A stretch of DNA of 64,000 nucleotides from Cephaloticoccus sp. (lineage in GTDB: Bacteria > Verrucomicrobiota > Verrucomicrobiia > Opitutales > Opitutaceae), in NCBI GenBank assembly GCA_030833445.1, contig JAURHD010000008.1, positions 87,100 to 151,099 on the forward strand. Reading direction: 5' to 3'. The notes beneath the pieces were generated by a model. The model was not told the origin of the DNA. It saw only the letters and a list, made by a program, of their open reading frames with translations, and ran no database searches. This document shows, one piece after another, positions 45,757 through 53,886 of the stretch (position 1 is the first letter of the stretch; each line of letters opens with the position of its first letter). A program made the position numbers and the translations under genes.

Positions 45757-46635
45757 TTAACGCATGCGGGGCGGGGCGGTGGGTGCCTTGAAGACGACGA
45801 TGGATACGCCGATCACCACGAGGGCGCTGGCCAGATAGAAACTGCCGGGTGGCAATTGATGAAAGAGTAGCCAGGCCATGATGCCGGCAAAAATGAACTG
45901 CCCCACGTTGCACAGACTGACGATCTGGCCGCGCAGATGCCTCATGCTCGCATTGAGCACCGTGTGGCCGATGATGGTGGGCAGCAGGGCCAGTCCGATC
46001 ATCATTAACCATTCATGGCGGTCATGCACCGCGTAGGTATGCCACCAAGGGAGTGCGACCACGGCACAGATCAAACCCGCTTTGAGGTAAACCGGCACCA
46101 TGTAAAGCCAGATGGAGGGGAAGTCGCGGTTGCGTCGGCCCAGCGCCAGGTAGCAGGCAAAGAGCAGCATCGAGACGAAGCACACGATATTTCCCCAGAC
46201 GCTGCCGCCCCCCGCCAAGGCGTCCCGGATGCCCAGCGTCAGCACGCCGGTCAGCGCGATGCCGGTGCCGATGATTTCCCACCGGTTGATGCGTTCACCG
46301 ACCAACCAGTGCAGAAAGAACGGAATCGCGGCCGGGGCAAAATTCACCAGCAGGCTGGCCTGCGCGACGATGGTCATGCGTGCGCCATAGGCCCACGTGA
46401 TCATGTGCAGGGCAAAGATCACCGAGGGCAGGAGAGTGCGGCGCAAATGCTCCCGGGTAAACACGGCCTCATGGCGGCGGTATTCCCGCCACGCGATGGG
46501 AGCCATGACGATCGAAGCCAACAACAAGCGCATCGCGGCCAACACGATGGGATGCGTGTGGCTGGCATTCATCATGATGACTGCGGTGGAGCAGACCATC
46601 ACGCCGAACAGTAGCAGCAGGAAGTGGCGCAGCAT
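45757..46635 (-). CDS. EamA/DMT superfamily transporter
   Basis: The 292-residue protein has ten predicted membrane helices arranged as two EamA repeats (LLLLFGVMVCSTAVIMM, with ASLLVNFAPAAIPFFLHWLVGERI ending the first repeat; VSLCNVGQFIFAGIMAWLLF in the second). Such permeases export or import amino acids, sugars or drugs; substrate is not predictable. It lies 71 bases upstream of the second beta-helix gene on the same strand, so it may take part in the same sugar pathway. Confidence 0.9.
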   Translation of the reverse strand: MLRHFLLLLFGVMVCSTAVIMMNASHTHPIVLAAMRLLLASIVMAPIAWREYRRHEAVFTREHLRRTLLPSVIFALHMITWAYGARMTIVAQASLLVNFAPAAIPFFLHWLVGERINRWEIIGTGIALTGVLTLGIRDALAGGGSVWGNIVCFVSMLLFACYLALGRRNRDFPSIWLYMVPVYLKAGLICAVVALPWWHTYAVHDRHEWLMMIGLALLPTIIGHTVLNASMRHLRGQIVSLCNVGQFIFAGIMAWLLFHQLPPGSFYLASALVVIGVSIVVFKAPTAPPRMR

Positions 46636-46709
46636 GAAAAGCGCGACGTTGACGCGGTGGGGCGTGCAGTCGAGCGCGATGCAAACTGTCTCTGTCTTAC
46701 ACTGGCAGA

Positions 46710-47131
46710 CTACATCGCGAAACCACCGGGGACTTGGGCGAGTTCCGCTGCGGTTTGAACCAGTTCAATGGCGACCTTGAGGTTGAGGTCCTCGAGTTTT
46801 TTGAAACGGATGCAGCATTTGCCGACCGATACATTGCCGAGCCGCGCTTTGTTAGTCTCCGCGAGATACCCTTTCGGCGTGCGCGCGCAGAGATAGAGGC
46901 TGATGTAGTTATTCTGACTGGCCAAACAGATGATGGCGCCATCGCCCTCGCGGCCACTCTCGTATTTGTAGTGTAGGGCCCGTAACCGAGCATGCCATAA
47001 ACCATGACGGGCTTGAGCTTCGGGACTGCTTTGCGAATGGCCTGATGCAGGGTGGTCAACGCAGCCTGCCGGTCCGCGGGTAAGCTGGCCAGATACTGCT
47101 CCGGGGTTTGGATCTTCGCGGCGGCTTTCAT
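46710..47131 (-). pseudogene. DUF1801 (YdhG-like) protein interrupted by a frame change
   Basis: From ATG 47131 the frame reads AAAKIQTPEQYLASLPADRQ and continues to PVMVYGMLGYGP, the N-terminal half of a DUF1801 domain. The rest (HYKYESGREGDGAIICLASQ, LYLCARTPKGYLAETNK, GKCCIRFKKLEDLN) lies in another frame and ends at TAG 46710. The frame changes near 46970-46985, and the span is one base short of a whole number of codons. Likely an assembly indel or recent mutation. Function of the family is unknown. Confidence 0.75.
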
Positions 47132-47163
47132 CGCCGTGAAGCTGGAGCAAAGTTTTTCAACCG

Positions 47164-48771
47164 TCAATTGGGTCCGCGGCCCGTCTGCCGTTCGGCCTGT
47201 TTGAGTCGCAGCCGGGTGTAGTGCACGGTGGCTTCCATTTCATTCTGCGTTTCCAATTGGCTCTGGTATTTGCGTGATAGGATATCGTCGTCAGGATGGT
47301 CGGCCAATAATCGTTGGCCAGCGGCGATGGCGGCCTCAATCCGTTGGACGCTGGCGGCGCGAGCGTCAGTGGTGCGCTGCAAATCCCGCCGCATAGTAGA
47401 GGGCAGTTCCTGACTGAGCCTGGCCAGCCAGCGCGCCGGACTGGCCTCGGGTCCGAACAGGAGGTATTGGGAATTGAGAATCAGCGCGCGAGTGTCGGGC
47501 GAAATGTAGAAGGTGGGTCCCGGCGGATAGCCATGGGTGTCCGGCATGAAGGCTTGCATGATATCTGGAGATTCCACGCCAATGATCGAGGGTAGGCACC
47601 GGCTGATCTCGCAGAACTTGCGACAGGATTCCGCGCTGGTGATGAAGCGGAGGAAATCGAGAGCCTCCGCCGGGTGCTGGGACGAACGCGTGAGAGCGAA
47701 GCCGCCGTAGGTGCGCAGGCCGTTCTCGGAGCTGCGCGCCCGCATTTGCGGACCGAAGCGAGGATTGTCGACGTCGGGTTGCGGACTGCGGATCACTTGA
47801 ATGGGAAAATTGATCTGATCGAGGATCCCAGTGGCTTGCAGGCTGAAACCCATCAGCATGACGGCGCGGCCCTGCACAAAACGGAAGTGCGCCTGGTCGT
47901 GATCAATCTGGGTGAAACCCGGCGTCAGGAGCGCACCAGCTTCGCGCATCAGTTCAGCCGCAGATTGCAGAGCGGGATCCTTGAGGGTCCATCGGCCGAG
48001 CAGATATTGAAGATAGAACTCATCGTTATCCATCGGCAGGTCCATGGTGGGATTCAGCCGACTGGTCAGATCCTGCATTTGCGAACGGAAGAGATCGTCC
48101 AGCATGAGAATCCCAGTCAGGGAGGAACCCGCAATCGGCTCGATATGTTCGCCTGTGCTTTGCGCGTAGTCGTGAACTAGCGCGCAGAATTCCTGAAATT
48201 CTCGGAAGGTCACCGGAAGCTGATCGCTCCCGGTTACTTTCCGCAACAGATCCATGTTGCAGTAGATGCGAATGGTGGCGGCGAAGAGGGAGGCGCCATA
48301 GCACTCAAATGTTTCCGGGTCGTAGCTGGTCACCATGCCGTCCTTGAAGGTGTTGCGCCACGGCACACCCTCGAGGGGAGTGCCGGCGTTGTAGGGATTG
48401 GGCAGGTTGATCTCGGCGGTGATCGGCTGGAAGTAATCGTAGAAAAATCCGCCCTGCACGCCGAGGCCGATTTGCACGAGGTCGGGCGCGGTGCCGCCGA
48501 TCAACTGGGTGCTGCCCCATTGGCGATACATGCGCCCCGGCACGGTGATTTGTTCGACCCTGATATTGGGGTGCAGCGCTTCGTAGTCGCGGATCAGTTG
48601 TTCGAATGCGGTGCGGATCCCCGGTTCGAGCTGCCAGTGGCCGAAGCGAATCGTGATCCTGCCGTCGGCTGAAGGTTTGCCCAATGGTCGCAGTGCCTGC
48701 CACGCGCAGAACAGCACGAATACAGTGCCGAGCAGTAGCAGGCCGCGGCGAATGAGTTGGGAGGGTTTCAC
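47164..48771 (-). CDS. Membrane-anchored extracellular solute-binding protein
   Basis: The 535-residue protein has an N-terminal anchor (LIRRGLLLLGTVFVLFCAW), then a family 1-type solute-binding domain: ITIRFGHWQLEPGIRTAFEQ, then the typical GGTAPDLVQIG and GRAVMLMGFSLQA, and RSSQHPAEALDFLRFITSA. The last 90 residues form a charged coiled coil (RRDLQRTTDARAASVQRIEA) which is unusual for this family. No ABC permease is adjacent. Its start overlaps the stop of the upstream TPR gene by four bases. It probably binds a sugar or oligosaccharide. Confidence 0.88.
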   Translation of the reverse strand: MKPSQLIRRGLLLLGTVFVLFCAWQALRPLGKPSADGRITIRFGHWQLEPGIRTAFEQLIRDYEALHPNIRVEQITVPGRMYRQWGSTQLIGGTAPDLVQIGLGVQGGFFYDYFQPITAEINLPNPYNAGTPLEGVPWRNTFKDGMVTSYDPETFECYGASLFAATIRIYCNMDLLRKVTGSDQLPVTFREFQEFCALVHDYAQSTGEHIEPIAGSSLTGILMLDDLFRSQMQDLTSRLNPTMDLPMDNDEFYLQYLLGRWTLKDPALQSAAELMREAGALLTPGFTQIDHDQAHFRFVQGRAVMLMGFSLQATGILDQINFPIQVIRSPQPDVDNPRFGPQMRARSSENGLRTYGGFALTRSSQHPAEALDFLRFITSAESCRKFCEISRCLPSIIGVESPDIMQAFMPDTHGYPPGPTFYISPDTRALILNSQYLLFGPEASPARWLARLSQELPSTMRRDLQRTTDARAASVQRIEAAIAAGQRLLADHPDDDILSRKYQSQLETQNEMEATVHYTRLRLKQAERQTGRGPN

Positions 48772-49577
48772 GGGCCAGCCTCCGTTTCCAACGCTTGCAG
48801 TCGTCGCGTGATTTCATCCGTCCGGAATTCGCGCGGGTATTCCTCAAGATAACGCCGGTAGTAACGAATGGCTTCCTGCGGTTGGTGCAGCAGGCGGGCG
48901 GACTCGGCGGCTTGGAGCAACAGGTTGCCGCGACGTGGCGGCCGCACGATCAGGTCACGGTCGAGGCAGTAGGCGATCAGAGGCAGGGCGCGTGCGTGGT
49001 CACTGTGCAATCTTAATAATGCATCGGCGAGGGCCAGCCGGGTATCGCGTTGCGTGGCGGGCGATACGAGTTGCGGTAGTAGAGCGGTGATTTCGGCGAC
49101 GTGCGCTTCCCAGAGTTCCGCCGTCACGTCCGCGTAGAGCAGGAGGATGGCGAGCTTGGGGGCAGCCAGTTCAGCAATGGGGTTGCCTGGGTGCTCGTGC
49201 AGCAATTGCCGATAGGCATTGATCGTGGTCAACGTATCCGCTGGTGGACTTCCCTCGGTGGACAACCGCGTGCGGTAATAGGTCGCGGCGATGCCGTAGT
49301 CGTCGTCGGGATTTTCCTCGATTAAGTCCGCCAACAAGCGCTGGGCCTCCTCTCTGCGGGCCGATGTGTGTGGCTGGATGGTGAAGGTGGCGAGGGCCGC
49401 GCCCAGCCGGGCTTCACGCGAATGCACGGAAGCGAAGAGCTTCTCGGCAGGAACTGGATTCAATCGGCTCAACTCCCGCCAGCCTGATTGGATTTCCGCG
49501 TCACCTTCAGCGGTTTGGCCACTGCCACACAGGGCACAGCAAAGCAACAGGACGGATAAGCAAAGGCGGGGCATCAA
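48768..49577 (-). CDS. Secreted TPR-like protein
   Basis: The 269-residue product has a signal peptide (LCLSVLLLCCALCGSGQTA) and helical repeats resembling tetratricopeptides (AQRLLADLIEENPDDDYGIA, NAYRQLLHEHPGNPIAE, QEAIRYYRRYLEEYPREF). Its stop overlaps the start of the solute-binding protein (ATGA), so the two are co-translated and probably work together in the periplasm. No specific family name can be given. Confidence 0.8.
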   Translation of the reverse strand: MMPRLCLSVLLLCCALCGSGQTAEGDAEIQSGWRELSRLNPVPAEKLFASVHSREARLGAALATFTIQPHTSARREEAQRLLADLIEENPDDDYGIAATYYRTRLSTEGSPPADTLTTINAYRQLLHEHPGNPIAELAAPKLAILLLYADVTAELWEAHVAEITALLPQLVSPATQRDTRLALADALLRLHSDHARALPLIAYCLDRDLIVRPPRRGNLLLQAAESARLLHQPQEAIRYYRRYLEEYPREFRTDEITRRLQALETEAGP

Positions 49578-49644
49578 AACGGAGAGGGGACATTCAATAA
49601 GTGAGAACGTCCTGCATACTGCGAGATTGGATTGATCCCGTGTC

Positions 49645-49680
49645 TAAAAAACAAAAACGCGGCCATCGCCGGGCCGCGTT
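49645..49680 (-). terminator. Intrinsic terminator after the thioredoxin gene
   Basis: On the minus strand AACGCGGCC pairs with GGCCGCGTT around a seven-base loop and runs into TTTGTTTTTT. It lies 26 bases after the thioredoxin stop codon and separates it from the TPR gene. Confidence 0.9.
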
Positions 49681-49705
49681 CCTATTCGAAGAATTTACCA
49701 ACGGT

Positions 49706-50134
49706 TTATTCGAACCATGCGCTGACCATCTCGCGTGCGGCATTGCCTTCCGCCACCAGCTTCCCTTGCGGGTTATAGACTTTGAAATGGGGGATGCTGC
49801 GCAGTTTGTATTGGTCGGCGACGGGAGACTCCCAGTCGATGCCTTTGTGGCCTTCACGGTTGATGTCCACCTTCACCACCACGACATCGGCGCGGTTGGC
49901 GTGAAGCTGGTCGAGGTGCGGTGCGATTGCGCGGCAGGGCGGGCAATACTCGCTCGTGAAATCAAACACCACGGTTTTGCCCGGGACGAGATATTGAGTG
50001 ATGTCCACTTCCTGACCGAAGGCGATGCGCTCTGGTTTGGCGGGCTTGGTCGCAGTGCCCGCGAGCGTAGCCGAAGTGGTAAAAGCGAGCACTGTGAGAA
50101 GTCCGAGTGTGGAGATAAGGGAAGTGGTTTTCAT
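49706..50134 (-). CDS. Secreted thioredoxin-like protein
   Basis: The 142-residue protein has a signal peptide (SLISTLGLLTVLAFTTSATLA) and a thioredoxin fold with an active site CPPC in FTSEYCPPCRAIAPHLDQL and the cis-proline in RSIPHFKVYN. The CPPC dipeptide differs from the usual CGPC, shifting its redox potential; it may reduce or oxidise periplasmic disulfides. ATG 50134 is chosen at the signal peptide; the much longer open frame upstream overlaps the heparinase gene and is not coding. Confidence 0.9.
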   Translation of the reverse strand: MKTTSLISTLGLLTVLAFTTSATLAGTATKPAKPERIAFGQEVDITQYLVPGKTVVFDFTSEYCPPCRAIAPHLDQLHANRADVVVVKVDINREGHKGIDWESPVADQYKLRSIPHFKVYNPQGKLVAEGNAAREMVSAWFE

Positions 50135-50240
50135 AAGAAATGTTTTGGCGATTGGACTGGTTTGAGGGTTTCTTTCAATCCGGTGACGAAGCAGCCGACA
50201 ACCTATTAGAACGAAATATATTATTTCCTCCAGTGCGGCC

Positions 50241-52184
50241 TCATAACGTAATCCGCGGCGCACCAGATTCGCGCGGGACGATGGAAACAGCCACGGCTTG
50301 CCCCCGATGTTCACCGGTGATCCGCCAACTATCGGCTTCCCGTTTGACGGACACTTTCCCGTGGGGTTGTCCCTTCGGTGCGGCGGTGCAGATGGTGAGC
50401 AGGCAATGCCGCACAGCCGATGCACTGGTCACTTCGACAAATGGATAGACGCCGTCTTTATCGGGAATGGTGAGTTTGCCGGTGGTGATGATAGCTTCAC
50501 CCAATGCTGCGCTGGACGCCTGCAAACTGGCATGGGGTCGCGTAATCGTGAAGGTGCCGCCTTGGGTTTGCACCGTGCCTTGGCTGTCGTCGTTGAACAC
50601 TTGCCAACGGGTTTGCACGGGCAGGGCGACGGTTAGGTCGACCTCGTCGCAAACGATAAGGATATCCGGCTTGAGTAAAATGACGGTGCGTTGGGCGCGG
50701 GTGACCGGAAGTCCGGCCTTGGCGTAGGCTGCTGCCGCGTCACTGGTGGCACTCATCCAATCGCGCCCGAACCGATGATCGACGAAGGTGGCGTGGGCTT
50801 GCGAGGCGTTGGTGCCTTCCTCGCCGTTGTGATACTGGTGGCCGCGACCGTCGATCAACAGGGCGGTATGTGCGGCGGTCAGGCGCAGCTGCCATTTGGG
50901 ATCGGTGCGCATGTAGCTGGCCTTGACGGGATCGTGTAACAAGCGCTCCCCATGCGCGACGAATATCAGACTGTTGCGGTCGGCGTGTTCGTGATTCTCC
51001 GGTTCACCGCTACGCAGCGAAAGCACCGTGTCGGTCGGACTCCAGCCGGTGCGCGAAATCACGATGCCGGGAAATAACACACGATCCAGGGGGAGGTCGG
51101 CGCTGCGTCGCGCCGGCACGGTCGGATCGAACCAGATTGCAGCCCAGGCAGACACGGGCAGATCGCGCACGGTGCCGGGTTGCAAGGCCAATTGATTGGC
51201 CGTGGAATCACGGAAGTGGCGCCCGATCCATGCGAGGGGTTCCGCGCCGGACATTTTGAAAGCATCGCCGATGTTCAGGCAGGCATCGGGCTGAGTGATT
51301 GTCGGCACCGAGACCATTTGCACATAGCGGGTCATCGCCGGAAAATCGAAAGCATCGCGCACATCGATACCGCAACGCCGCCGCAACAGCTCCGCGGACA
51401 CGCAGTAATAGTTGAAGGTGAAGTGCCAGTAGTCCGGCCCCTCGGGAAACGCGCCGTCCTGCGGCAGACGCGAAACGAAGAGGCGCAGGCTGGCGTCGGC
51501 CATCGCAGCCCATTCCGTGGCCCGTGGGTGGTGGCCTTGCAGGAATGCCGCGGCAGCGGCGAGTCCGGAACTGGCGATGATACGGAGATTATTGACATCA
51601 AGGATTCGCGGCCAGCGGCTGAAATCGATGTCGAGGTAAGCTTGATCAAAGCCCTTGGCCTCCGGATCCATGCCCCAACCGATGACTTGATCGGGATGCG
51701 TCATGCCAAAGACGGCCCGCTCGGCGGCGGGTCCGGCCTCATCGCCGATGAACCGCACGACGGCGGCGTGTTCCTCGTCCGTCAAATCGTTGGCCAGCCA
51801 ATCCGCGGCCAGCACGACCGCAATGCTGGTGGTGCCGTTGCGCATGACACCGACGGTGTCCTTGCCGGCTTCGAGGATCCAATCCCAACGACGAAACGAG
51901 AGCACACGATTTAAGGCCAGTTTGGCGAGGGCGAGCTGCCGCGCGTCTGGTGCAATGGCGTGAACGAATGCACAGCGCTGCAGAATATTCGCGGCGCGGC
52001 CAAGGTCGGCATTGACGTGGTCGAGCTTGATCTCGTCGCGCAGGAAGCGCTCGTCATCGGCCAAATCAGCTTCGCGGGCGTAACGCCAGAACGAGGCGAA
52101 TTCGGGGCGGGCCAAAGTTTCCTTGATACGAGGAAGCTCGGATTGATCGAAGAGCAGGCCCTGAGGCAGGGGTGAGTGGGTCAT
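50241..52184 (-). CDS. Heparinase II/III-like protein
   Basis: The 647-residue protein has an alpha/alpha toroid N-terminal half (about 20-330, with DGAFPEGPDYWHFTFNYYC carrying the Tyr/His expected at the lyase site) and a beta-sandwich heparinase II/III domain (SGEPENHEHADRNSLIF with the conserved His pair, LLIDGRGHQYHNGE). Such enzymes cleave uronic-acid polysaccharides by beta-elimination (alginate, heparin-type or related). No signal peptide is visible, so it probably works inside the cell on imported oligosaccharides. Its start overlaps the stop of the FAD oxidoreductase gene. Confidence 0.88.
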   Translation of the reverse strand: MTHSPLPQGLLFDQSELPRIKETLARPEFASFWRYAREADLADDERFLRDEIKLDHVNADLGRAANILQRCAFVHAIAPDARQLALAKLALNRVLSFRRWDWILEAGKDTVGVMRNGTTSIAVVLAADWLANDLTDEEHAAVVRFIGDEAGPAAERAVFGMTHPDQVIGWGMDPEAKGFDQAYLDIDFSRWPRILDVNNLRIIASSGLAAAAAFLQGHHPRATEWAAMADASLRLFVSRLPQDGAFPEGPDYWHFTFNYYCVSAELLRRRCGIDVRDAFDFPAMTRYVQMVSVPTITQPDACLNIGDAFKMSGAEPLAWIGRHFRDSTANQLALQPGTVRDLPVSAWAAIWFDPTVPARRSADLPLDRVLFPGIVISRTGWSPTDTVLSLRSGEPENHEHADRNSLIFVAHGERLLHDPVKASYMRTDPKWQLRLTAAHTALLIDGRGHQYHNGEEGTNASQAHATFVDHRFGRDWMSATSDAAAAYAKAGLPVTRAQRTVILLKPDILIVCDEVDLTVALPVQTRWQVFNDDSQGTVQTQGGTFTITRPHASLQASSAALGEAIITTGKLTIPDKDGVYPFVEVTSASAVRHCLLTICTAAPKGQPHGKVSVKREADSWRITGEHRGQAVAVSIVPRESGAPRITL

Positions 52185-53722
52185 GAGTTTTGCAGATCCT
52201 TCAGAATTTCGTGTGCGGAATTGTGACCGGGGATACCGCTGACTTCGCCACCGCCGTGCTGGCCCGCCCCGCCCAAGTAGAGTCCACTGATTGGCGCGCG
52301 GTAGTGTGACAATTCAGGCAATGGCCGATTGGCCAGCAGATGATGTGCGTCGTGGTGCGCGTGCCAGATGGAGCCGTCGGTCAGCGCGACTTTGCGTTCA
52401 AGATCGAGCGGGGTGCGGAACTCGTAATTGATGATCGAGCGGCGGAAATTGGGAGCGTATTCCGTGATCTGATCGATGAGACTTTCTGCACTGCTGACGC
52501 GGTGATCGTCCCACGTGCCTTTGGCTAGTTTGGCCGCGGCGGAGTAAACGTAGATCGATACGGTGTGCTTGCCCGGAGGTGCAATGGTATCGTCCAGCAT
52601 GGAAGGCACATTTACACTCATCATCGGGCGGGAGGGAGGGATTCCGGCCTTGAGCTCGGCATAGTTGGTGCGAATCGCGTCACGATTCATTTCCAATTGC
52701 ACGGAGCCGCGGTGCGGCAGGTCGGGATCGCCGTCCCAACCTTTCCACTGCGGCAGTTCACTGACGGCGGCGACCAATTTGAAACAACCGACGCTGGTAT
52801 TGATGCTTTCAACCCGTTCGCGCAGTCCGGGGGGCATGGCTGCGGGTGAGAGCAATTTTAGAAAGGTCGTCTTCGGATCGGCGCAGGAGAGCACACAGGG
52901 GGTTTGGATCGTTTGCCCGTTGGCTAGTTGCAGACCGGTGATGCGGTTTTGCTCCACGAGGATTTCCTGCACTGGCGTATCGGTGTGAATCGTGGCACCG
53001 GCTTCGATCGCAGCATCGGCAATCATGGCGGCGAGGCGGCCCATCCCGCCCTTGACGAAACCCCACGGGTTCGCCTCGCCGGTCTCGGGATCGGGTTGGC
53101 CCAGCGCGGTGTAAGTCAATGCCATGGCCGATGGATTGCACGACACCGCGGAGAGATCCAAGGCGGCGCGTTCACGCAGGCGATCCGTGGGCAGGAAATG
53201 GTCATGAACTTCCCACAAACTCATCGAGGTCGCGAGCCGAAGGGCCTCCTCGGCGGGGGTGCCGGCGGCGCGCGCAGTCAGCTCCTCCAGCGTGGGGGGC
53301 AGCGACATGAGGTGGGGCCGAACCAGCCGCGCGATGATTTGCTTGAAGGCGACATAGCGATCCCAACCGGCACGTTCTTCGGCACTGAGTTTGGCAGCGG
53401 CCGTCAGGTTATTGGGCAAATTGAAATCCAGATTTGAGTGATAGGTGCCGTCGCGTTTGAGCAAGATGACCTCGTCGCGGTGCACGACCTGCAGGCCGCG
53501 TTCGCGCAAACCGAGTTCACGCACCAGCCGGGCGGGAAATACGTGGAGCAAGTGGGCGCAGGTGGAGAAAATGTAGCCGGGCCAGAGTTCCTCGTTACGG
53601 GTGGCGCCACCGATTTTGTCTTCGCGTTCGAAGACGTGAACGTTGAGGCCGGCGCGGGCGAGGTAGGTGGCTGCGACCAGGCCGTTGTGGCCTGCTCCAA
53701 TGATGGCGACGTCGATTTTCAT
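52181..53722 (-). CDS. FAD-dependent oxidoreductase (phytoene desaturase/PYROXD2-like)
   Basis: The 513-residue flavoprotein starts with the dinucleotide-binding fold VAIIGAGHNGLVAATYLARA (residues 5-24) and EREDKIGGATRN. Other typical stretches are GFVKGGMGRLAAMIADAA and, near the end, SGLYLGGAGQHGGGEVSG, which closes the FAD site. It belongs to the phytoene-desaturase-like superfamily, close to the PYROXD2 type rather than a carotenoid enzyme, since no carotenoid genes are near. It is the first gene of a two-gene unit with the heparinase-like gene (four-base overlap), so the two may act on one substrate. Confidence 0.88.
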   Translation of the reverse strand: MKIDVAIIGAGHNGLVAATYLARAGLNVHVFEREDKIGGATRNEELWPGYIFSTCAHLLHVFPARLVRELGLRERGLQVVHRDEVILLKRDGTYHSNLDFNLPNNLTAAAKLSAEERAGWDRYVAFKQIIARLVRPHLMSLPPTLEELTARAAGTPAEEALRLATSMSLWEVHDHFLPTDRLRERAALDLSAVSCNPSAMALTYTALGQPDPETGEANPWGFVKGGMGRLAAMIADAAIEAGATIHTDTPVQEILVEQNRITGLQLANGQTIQTPCVLSCADPKTTFLKLLSPAAMPPGLRERVESINTSVGCFKLVAAVSELPQWKGWDGDPDLPHRGSVQLEMNRDAIRTNYAELKAGIPPSRPMMSVNVPSMLDDTIAPPGKHTVSIYVYSAAAKLAKGTWDDHRVSSAESLIDQITEYAPNFRRSIINYEFRTPLDLERKVALTDGSIWHAHHDAHHLLANRPLPELSHYRAPISGLYLGGAGQHGGGEVSGIPGHNSAHEILKDLQNS

Positions 53723-53886
53723 GAGGCGAGGGTAGACGCGGCGTTGAATAAGGACATAGTATTACTGACGTCGTTCACGGTCGGATGGGTGACGTAGTTT
53801 AAAAAATAATAGAATGCGGCCCGCTGCATCCCTAGTTGTCAGTTTGGTTGCCGGCCCGGATTGAGCACGAGTGGCGGCATCCTCTC

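Noticed and set aside
45686..46012. N-terminal extension of the second beta-helix frame
   Set aside because: Similarity to the paralogue starts at 45685 and the extension overlaps the EamA gene.
50135..50425. Long N-terminal extension of the thioredoxin frame
   Set aside because: It overlaps the heparinase gene and precedes a perfect signal peptide at 50134.
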